From positions 26,741 through 90,740 of the forward strand of contig JNVT01000026.1 in NCBI GenBank assembly GCA_000737985.1: 64,000 nucleotides of DNA. Direction: 5' to 3'. Shown one piece after another: positions 59,017 to 64,000 of this stretch. Under the pieces are notes generated by a model. That model searched no databases. It was not told where the DNA came from and saw only the letters and a program-made list of their open reading frames with translations. Within the stretch, counting starts at the first letter, position 1; every line of letters starts with the position of its first letter. This DNA is from Gammaproteobacteria bacterium MFB021. Lineage in GTDB: Bacteria; Pseudomonadota; Gammaproteobacteria; Pseudomonadales; Halomonadaceae. A program made the translations under genes and the position numbers.

Positions 59017-61179
59017 ATGCCAACCCCCGTTCGCCACCGGGCGTCGCCGTCGCGGCGTGCCCTGCGCATGCCGCTCGGCACGCTGCTGGGTGCCACCGCG
59101 CTGCTGCCGCTCGCTTCCGCCATGGCTCAGGACGACGAGACGACAGCGCTGCGGACACTGACCGTCTCCGCCGCGAGCCTCTATGACAACGTCGGCTACA
59201 CCCGCCGCACCACCACCGCTGGCACGCGCTTCGAGGCGACGCTGCGCGAGGTGCCGCAGACGGTGAGCATCATCACTCGGCAGCGGATGCAGGATCAGGG
59301 GCTATGGGATGTCGAGGATGTCCTGAGCAACGCCACGGGCATCTCGGTGAAGCGAATCGACAGCAGCCGCGTCGATTTCTACGCCCGCGGTTTTCGCATC
59401 AACAGCTACCAGTACGATGGTATTCCCACGCTCAACACCGATAGCCGCTGGTACTTCGGCGATGGCGCGCTGAACACCGCCATCTATGACCGGATCGAGG
59501 TGGTACGCGGCGCCAACGGCCTGCTCACCGGCGCCGGCAACCCCGGTGCCTCGATCGACTTCGTGCGCAAGCACGCCGACAGCCGCGAGCCTACCGGCTC
59601 GCTGAGCACGAGCTACGGCAGTTGGGACCGCTCGCGCAGCGTGGTCGATGTGACCACGCCGCTGACCCGCTCGGGCGACGTGCGGGCGCGATTCGTCGGT
59701 GGCTATGAGGACGGTGACAGCTATCTCGACCGCTTTGGCGAGCGCAAGCGCTACGGCTACCTGGTCATCGATGCCGATGTCAGCGATGAGACCACGCTCT
59801 CGCTGGGCTATGACACCCAGCGCGGGCGTACCTCGTCACCGACCTGGGGTGGGTTGCCGCTGTGGTACAGCGATGGCAGCGAGACGGACTACACCCGCGG
59901 CTTCAGCGTGGCGCCGGACTGGTCCTACAACGCGTGGGAGTCGAAGAAGAGTTTCGCCCAGCTCGAGCACCGCTTTGGCGGGGGCTGGACGCTGCACGCG
60001 GCGGCGACCCATGAAGAGAGCACGCTGGACTCTCGGCTCGCCTACCCCTACGGCTTTCCGGACCGCGAAACGGGGCAGGGGGTCTACTACTACACCGGTT
60101 GGAATACCGGCGAGCGCCGGGTCGACGGCGTGGATGGCTATGTCGAGGGCCCGTTCTCGCTGTTCGGACGCACGCACCAGCTGGTGCTGGGTAGCAGCTA
60201 TCACGACCAGTCCAATGACTACGAGAACAGCTTCACCAATGGCTTCGCGGTCGACGACTTCGATGCCTGGAACGGCGCCACGCCGGCGCAGGCGTGGCCT
60301 GACTTCGCGCCCTCCGAGCGTGCCAGCAGCCGCCAGAAGGCGCTCTACGGCGTGGCTCGCTTCTCCCTGGCCGAGCCGCTGACGCTGATCCTCGGTGCCC
60401 GCTACACCGACTGGCACGGGCGCACCTGGTCGAGCACGCTGGGCAACCATGCGCAGGACGAGCGTGAGATCACCCCCTACGGCGGGCTGATCTACACCCT
60501 CGACGACACCTGGTCGGCCTATGCCAGCTATACCGAGATCTTTCAGCCGCAGAGTTACCGGCTGGCCGGTGGCAACGGCTATCTCGACCCGCTGGTGGGC
60601 AAGAACTACGAGACCGGGCTGAAGGCGGCCTGGTTCGATGGCCTGCTCAACGCCTCCCTGGCGGTGTTTAGGCTCGAACAGGACAACGTGGCGGATATCG
60701 TGCTGACGCCCGGCTCGCTGGTCACCACGGCGACCCCGGTGAGTGACGTGGTCAGTGAAGGCGTCGAGATGGAGCTCAGCGGCGCGGTCAGCGACGATCT
60801 GGAGCTGACCGCCGGCTTTACCCACTACACCGCGACCTCGGCAGAAGGCACGTTCAATGGCGACCGGCCGCGCACCCAGGCCAATCTCTTCGCCAGCTAC
60901 CGGGTACCGCAGTGGCGCCAGCTCACCCTGGGTGGCGGCTGGCGCTGGCAGAGCCGCACCTTCGCCCGCCAGGCCGGCCCCGATGGCGAGACCCGCGACT
61001 TCGAACAGCCCAGCTACACCATCGCCGATCTCTTCGGGCGCTACCAGTTCACACCGAGCCTGGCGCTGCAGGTGAACGTGCACAACCTGTTCGACCGCAA
61101 GTACTACAGCTATTTCGATACCTACGGTGTCTATGGCGAACCGCTCAATGTGACCTCGACGCTGAGCTATACGTTCTGA
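59017..61179 (+). CDS. TonB-dependent ferric-siderophore receptor
   Basis: This 720-residue outer membrane receptor has a signal peptide ending near LASAMAQDDE, a TonB-box-like LRTLTVSAAS, a plug domain (REVPQTVSIITRQRMQDQGL, RIEVVRGANGLLTGAGNPGA) and a 22-strand barrel ending NVTSTLSYTF with a terminal Phe. It lacks an N-terminal STN signalling domain, so it is a simple importer. The sequence fits the FhuE/FpvA-type siderophore group. The ATG at 59017 follows a GGGATC stretch; a longer frame from 58957 has no signal peptide. No siderophore synthesis genes are near, so it may take up foreign siderophores. Confidence 0.9.
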   Translation: MPTPVRHRASPSRRALRMPLGTLLGATALLPLASAMAQDDETTALRTLTVSAASLYDNVGYTRRTTTAGTRFEATLREVPQTVSIITRQRMQDQGLWDVEDVLSNATGISVKRIDSSRVDFYARGFRINSYQYDGIPTLNTDSRWYFGDGALNTAIYDRIEVVRGANGLLTGAGNPGASIDFVRKHADSREPTGSLSTSYGSWDRSRSVVDVTTPLTRSGDVRARFVGGYEDGDSYLDRFGERKRYGYLVIDADVSDETTLSLGYDTQRGRTSSPTWGGLPLWYSDGSETDYTRGFSVAPDWSYNAWESKKSFAQLEHRFGGGWTLHAAATHEESTLDSRLAYPYGFPDRETGQGVYYYTGWNTGERRVDGVDGYVEGPFSLFGRTHQLVLGSSYHDQSNDYENSFTNGFAVDDFDAWNGATPAQAWPDFAPSERASSRQKALYGVARFSLAEPLTLILGARYTDWHGRTWSSTLGNHAQDEREITPYGGLIYTLDDTWSAYASYTEIFQPQSYRLAGGNGYLDPLVGKNYETGLKAAWFDGLLNASLAVFRLEQDNVADIVLTPGSLVTTATPVSDVVSEGVEMELSGAVSDDLELTAGFTHYTATSAEGTFNGDRPRTQANLFASYRVPQWRQLTLGGGWRWQSRTFARQAGPDGETRDFEQPSYTIADLFGRYQFTPSLALQVNVHNLFDRKYYSYFDTYGVYGEPLNVTSTLSYTF

Positions 61180-61200
61180 GCGCTGGGCGCTGAGGGTAAA

Positions 61201-61488
61201 TCAGCGCTCCAGACGCGCGAGCACCCGCTGGCCGCGCCGCGTGCGGCGCGCCCGGCGCATGCCGCTGGAAGCCATCTTCCAGCCCAGGATACGCGCCAGG
61301 CCCACCGCGGCACCGGACGCCGCGCCCCACAGCAGCGCCTCACGCCAGCGTACATCGGGGTCATCGGGATTGACCGGCGGCTCGAACGCGCTGCGCCGTG
61401 CGGTATGCTTCAGCGCCTCCCGGGCGGCCACGCCCGAGGCGATCGCCATCGTGGTACCCACCAGGGTCCATAGCGTTTGCGGTTTCAT
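61201..61488 (-). CDS. DUF4235 small membrane protein
   Basis: This 95-residue protein has an N-terminal helix (TLWTLVGTTMAIASGVAARE), the DUF4235 motif EPPVNPDDPDVRWREALLWG and a second helix (AASGAAVGLARILGW), then a basic tail (RRARRTRRGQR). Function is unknown. It lies 21 bases from the receptor's stop on the opposite strand and is not part of its operon. Confidence 0.75.
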   Translation of the reverse strand: MKPQTLWTLVGTTMAIASGVAAREALKHTARRSAFEPPVNPDDPDVRWREALLWGAASGAAVGLARILGWKMASSGMRRARRTRRGQRVLARLER

Positions 61489-61594
61489 GCGGGCCTCCTT
61501 GCCGGGGTTGAATGCCCAGCATGGTCGATCCCGGGGCGCCCCGCCAGCGGGTCTATGGTGCAGGCGCTGCGGGCTGGCGGCACATGCTCGTCGT

Positions 61595-62524
61595 TCAGGC
61601 CAGCGGCACGCTGCCGGGGTTGGCGCGGCGGCGTGACCACTGCCACAGCGTCCAGTGGGCCAGCAGTGGCCAGCGCGCCTGGAACAACTGCAGAAAGCGC
61701 TGGCGCCACAGGTTGGTCAGCGGCTTGCTGAGGTCGAAGATCTGCTCCAGCTCGGTATCGTGGTAGCCGAGCACGAGATGGCGCGCGTATTCGGGCCAGA
61801 GCTCGATATGCTGAAGGTGGGAGAGCGGCGTCTTGGTGAGATTGTTATAGCGCCGCTGGCAGCCGTGGCACTGGTACTCGGTGGCGCGGCGGCTGGTGAC
61901 CACCTGAACCGAGGCCGAACCGCAGTAGGGGCAGCGCCGGTCGCGGGTGTCGCGCAGCCCGGCCAGCATCGCCTGGCACTCGGCCAAGGCCCGCGCTGCT
62001 TCATCGGTCAGCTCGGAGATCTCGGGGGACTGATGCGCCTGCCACCAGGCATGGAGCGCGCTGTCGTAATCGGCCATGGCTTTGATAAAGGCGCGGCTCC
62101 AGGTCATCGAGGCCTTGTTGCTGATCCCCAGGAAGTTCGCGATCAGCTCCTGGGAAAAGCCCTGAAAGCGGTAGCTCATCCAGGGTTTCCACTTCTCCTC
62201 CGAGCGCAGCAGATGCAGCGGTGTGCCGGTCAAGATGGTGAAGCGCTTGCGGCAGGTGCGGCAGGCGTAGCTGTTGCGGCGCATACCGCCGGTACCAGCG
62301 GGCGCGGCCAGATAGATCGCGCGGCTTTCGCAGGCGGGGCAAGCGTGGGGGGCGCTGCCGGGTAGCGTTGCCAGATAGGCGAGAAAACTCCGCGCCGCCG
62401 GGCGCAGCGACTCCGGCAGTAGCGCCAGGGCGGGGCGCGAGAGCATGAAATCGATGGTTTCGGCGTGGCGGCGTGTCGGTGGAATCTCGAAGGCCGCAAA
62501 TAACGACGAATCGGTGGTCGACAT
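61595..62524 (-). CDS. Protein with two zinc-ribbon, transposase-like domains (DUF746-like)
   Basis: This 309-residue protein carries two similar domains. The first has HACPACESRAIYL and SYACRTCRKRFTILTGTPLH; the second has RCPYCGSASVQVV and YQCHGCQRRYNNLTKTPLSH. Each is a zinc ribbon followed by a helix-turn-helix-like region, as in InsA/IS1595-type transposase N-termini and the DUF746 family. No DDE catalytic domain follows, so it is more likely a DNA-binding regulator than a transposase. It is divergent from vgrG. Confidence 0.65.
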   Translation of the reverse strand: MSTTDSSLFAAFEIPPTRRHAETIDFMLSRPALALLPESLRPAARSFLAYLATLPGSAPHACPACESRAIYLAAPAGTGGMRRNSYACRTCRKRFTILTGTPLHLLRSEEKWKPWMSYRFQGFSQELIANFLGISNKASMTWSRAFIKAMADYDSALHAWWQAHQSPEISELTDEAARALAECQAMLAGLRDTRDRRCPYCGSASVQVVTSRRATEYQCHGCQRRYNNLTKTPLSHLQHIELWPEYARHLVLGYHDTELEQIFDLSKPLTNLWRQRFLQLFQARWPLLAHWTLWQWSRRRANPGSVPLA

Positions 62525-62686
62525 GGGTAGTACGCGCTCCCGATGAGTATGGCGTTATCGTTATTCTTCCATAACCCTTCTTTTACCCGAAGTGGTTGGT
62601 CGCCTATCGGACTTTTTGGCCGATATCTCACACGCTTTGTAGCCGATCGCTTACAAACATTTCTCGCCTGATGCGTTATCCTGATT

Positions 62687-62724
62687 CTCTGACCCTTTTT
62701 CTCTGACCCTTTTTCTCTGACCCT
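62687..62724 (+). repeat. 14-bp tandem repeat upstream of vgrG
   Basis: CTCTGACCCTTTTT is repeated at 62687 and 62701, with a third partial unit at 62715. It lies between the divergent zinc-ribbon gene and vgrG, 38 bases before the vgrG start. It may affect promoter spacing or simply be slipped-strand expansion. Confidence 0.85.
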
Positions 62725-62761
62725 CGTCGACCGGCTCCGCCACCGCGATCAGGAAAACCGC

Positions 62762-64000
62762 ATGCTCAACGATCTCCTCGACACCTTCGATATCGATCTG
62801 TCGCAGTCGCAGCGGCTGCTGACTCTCGATATCGCCGGCGTCGCCCTCGTGCCCCACCGGCTGGTGGGCGAAGAGCGCGTCAGCGCGCCCTTCACCTATA
62901 CCCTCGACTGCATCTCCCAGCAGGGCGATATCGAACTCAAGACGCTGATGGCGCAGCCGGCGCGGCTCTCGATCCTGCAAGCCGACGGCAGCTACCGCCC
63001 GCTGCACGGGCTGGTCTCTGAGGCCGCGCTGCTAGGCGAAGATGGCGGCGTCACCTACTACCAGCTCACTCTGGTGCCGTGGCTCGCCATGCTCGGCCTG
63101 GGCCGCGATAGCCGTATTTTCCAGGACCGCTCGGTGGTTGATGTGCTCACCGCCGTATTCGATGATTACGACCTCGCCAAGGGGCGCTACCGCTTCGATC
63201 TGCGCCGCGACTACCCCGCCAGAAGTTACTGCGTGCAGTATCGCGAGAGCGATCTGAACTTTATTAGCAGGCTTCTAGAAGAAGAAGGATTATGGTACTA
63301 CTTCGAATATTCGGGGTCCTCATCTTCCTCTGATAACGGCCAGGATAACGCCTCGTCGACAGAGTCTGGGGCGGACTTCGACGGCCATCGGCTGGTGATC
63401 ACCGACGATGTCGACACCACCCAACCGGTCAGCCCCCAGGCGATCCGCTTCCACCGTCAGGCGGCCACCGAGCGTGAGGACGCCCTGACCCAGTGGGGCG
63501 GCGTGCGTACCCAGCAGCCCACCCGGGTCAGCGTGGGCACCTTCGACTACAAGCAGCCCTCGCTGACCAAACGCACCGGGCTGGATACCCTCAGCGACCA
63601 GGGCAACCTGCCCAAGACCGAGCTCTACGACTATGCCGGCGAGTACTACTACCACGGCTATGATCGCGGCGAACGGCTGACCGAGAATCGTCTGGAAGCG
63701 CATGAGTCCCGCGCCAAGCGCTTCCGCGGCAGCGGCGGCGCGCGCCAGCTCCAGGCCGGGCGCTGGTTCGAACTCACCCAGCACCCGCTGCACGACAGCG
63801 GCGGTGAGCCCGAGCGCCAGTTTTTGCTGCTGGGCGTCACCGTCCACGCCGAGAACGCGCTGCCGGTCTCGGCCCAGCTCCAGGCGCTACCGGGCAGCCT
63901 GCAGCCGCAGCTCGACGCCGCCAAGCAGGCGCACGGGCTCGAGAGTGATACCGCAGATCCTACGGGCGAGCGTCTGTCGGATTATGCGACTGGCGGCACC
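62762..64000 (+). CDS. vgrG: VgrG (TssI) type VI secretion tip protein, partial
   Basis: From the ATG at 62762 (MLNDLLDTFDIDL) a frame runs 413 codons to the window edge. Motifs of the VgrG gp27-like part are SAPFTYTLDCIS, LHGLVSEAALLG, YYQLTLVPWLAMLGLGRDSR, IFQDRSVVDVLTAVF, YCVQYRESDLNFISRLLEEE and GLWYYFEY. VgrG trimers cap the type VI secretion tube and carry effectors. The gp5-like needle and any C-terminal effector domain lie outside. Around 63270-63350 an insert rich in Ser, Asp and Gly with AT-richer codons interrupts the barrel region. No other T6SS genes are in view. Confidence 0.92.
   Translation, partial: MLNDLLDTFDIDLSQSQRLLTLDIAGVALVPHRLVGEERVSAPFTYTLDCISQQGDIELKTLMAQPARLSILQADGSYRPLHGLVSEAALLGEDGGVTYYQLTLVPWLAMLGLGRDSRIFQDRSVVDVLTAVFDDYDLAKGRYRFDLRRDYPARSYCVQYRESDLNFISRLLEEEGLWYYFEYSGSSSSSDNGQDNASSTESGADFDGHRLVITDDVDTTQPVSPQAIRFHRQAATEREDALTQWGGVRTQQPTRVSVGTFDYKQPSLTKRTGLDTLSDQGNLPKTELYDYAGEYYYHGYDRGERLTENRLEAHESRAKRFRGSGGARQLQAGRWFELTQHPLHDSGGEPERQFLLLGVTVHAENALPVSAQLQALPGSLQPQLDAAKQAHGLESDTADPTGERLSDYATGGT

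Noticed and set aside
56160..59123. 987-residue minus-strand frame
   Set aside because: It is an antisense shadow across AGE and out-of-frame GGDEF sequence, Arg/Gly/Ala-rich with no domain.
1..64000. CRISPR arrays, rRNA genes and complete insertion sequences
   Set aside because: I looked for regularly spaced direct repeats and for terminal inverted repeats around transposases, and saw none; only a transposase fragment is present.

Overview
The window looks like a chromosomal segment of a halophilic gammaproteobacterium, most likely Halomonadaceae (Halomonas/Salinicola type). The evidence is the high GC content, the order yicC-rph-crc-pyrE, a GntP/erythronate cluster and the overall protein character. 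The species cannot be fixed from sequence alone.

Region 1 (1 to about 22.4 kb) is a heavy-metal resistance block. It runs dsbD (cut by the left edge)-lgt-dsbE; a copper P-type ATPase broken by two in-frame stops; a Met-rich multicopper oxidase; a methyltransferase; an IS1380-type transposase remnant; a CDF exporter with a divergent CadR-like regulator; a DegP/MucD protease; a zinc-type CDF exporter; a DsbA-fold protein plus an M23 peptidase; a ZIP remnant; a MerR-type regulator with a divergent ZntA/CadA ATPase; lspA and lnt; an L,D-transpeptidase; and CtaG, PCu(A)C and Sco copper-handling proteins. It ends where a 5'-truncated arsenite-type transporter meets a 5'-truncated merR. Besides metal exporters, the block carries a complete second lipoprotein-maturation pathway (Lgt, LspA, Lnt) and envelope redox, protease and peptidoglycan enzymes. 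I infer that these form a spare set of metal-sensitive envelope functions.

Region 2 (about 22.4 to 31.9 kb) is the replication, recombination and integration end of an integrative element. It holds a large protein resembling a primase-helicase ATPase with lost Walker motifs, an XRE regulator, an inovirus Gp2/YagK-type replication protein, a glycine-zipper protein, a DUF932-small ORF-ERF-YqaJ recombination operon, an AlpA-type regulator and a P4-type tyrosine integrase. The integrase abuts the 3' end of yicC. The expected neighbour of yicC (gmk) is missing, so the island probably sits between gmk and yicC and its left end lies outside the window.

Region 3 (about 31.9 to 64 kb) is mostly ordinary chromosome: yicC, rph, poxB, a Crc orthologue (ExoIII fold without catalytic residues), pyrE, yfaZ, trmL, rep, a chemoreceptor, tRNA-Arg(CCG) with a broken partial copy upstream, and an Asp/Glu racemase. 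It also has an orphan CI/Cro-like switch with three matching 15-bp operators, a small repeat-bearing secreted protein, a CvfB-like S1 protein, a four-carbon sugar-acid cluster (otnI, ltnD, GntR regulator, denD, gntP), cytochrome b561, a VIT transporter, an SDR, an AGE epimerase, a GGDEF protein, a Fur-box-preceded TonB-dependent siderophore receptor, a DUF746-like double zinc-ribbon protein, and a vgrG (type VI secretion tip) that runs off the right edge.
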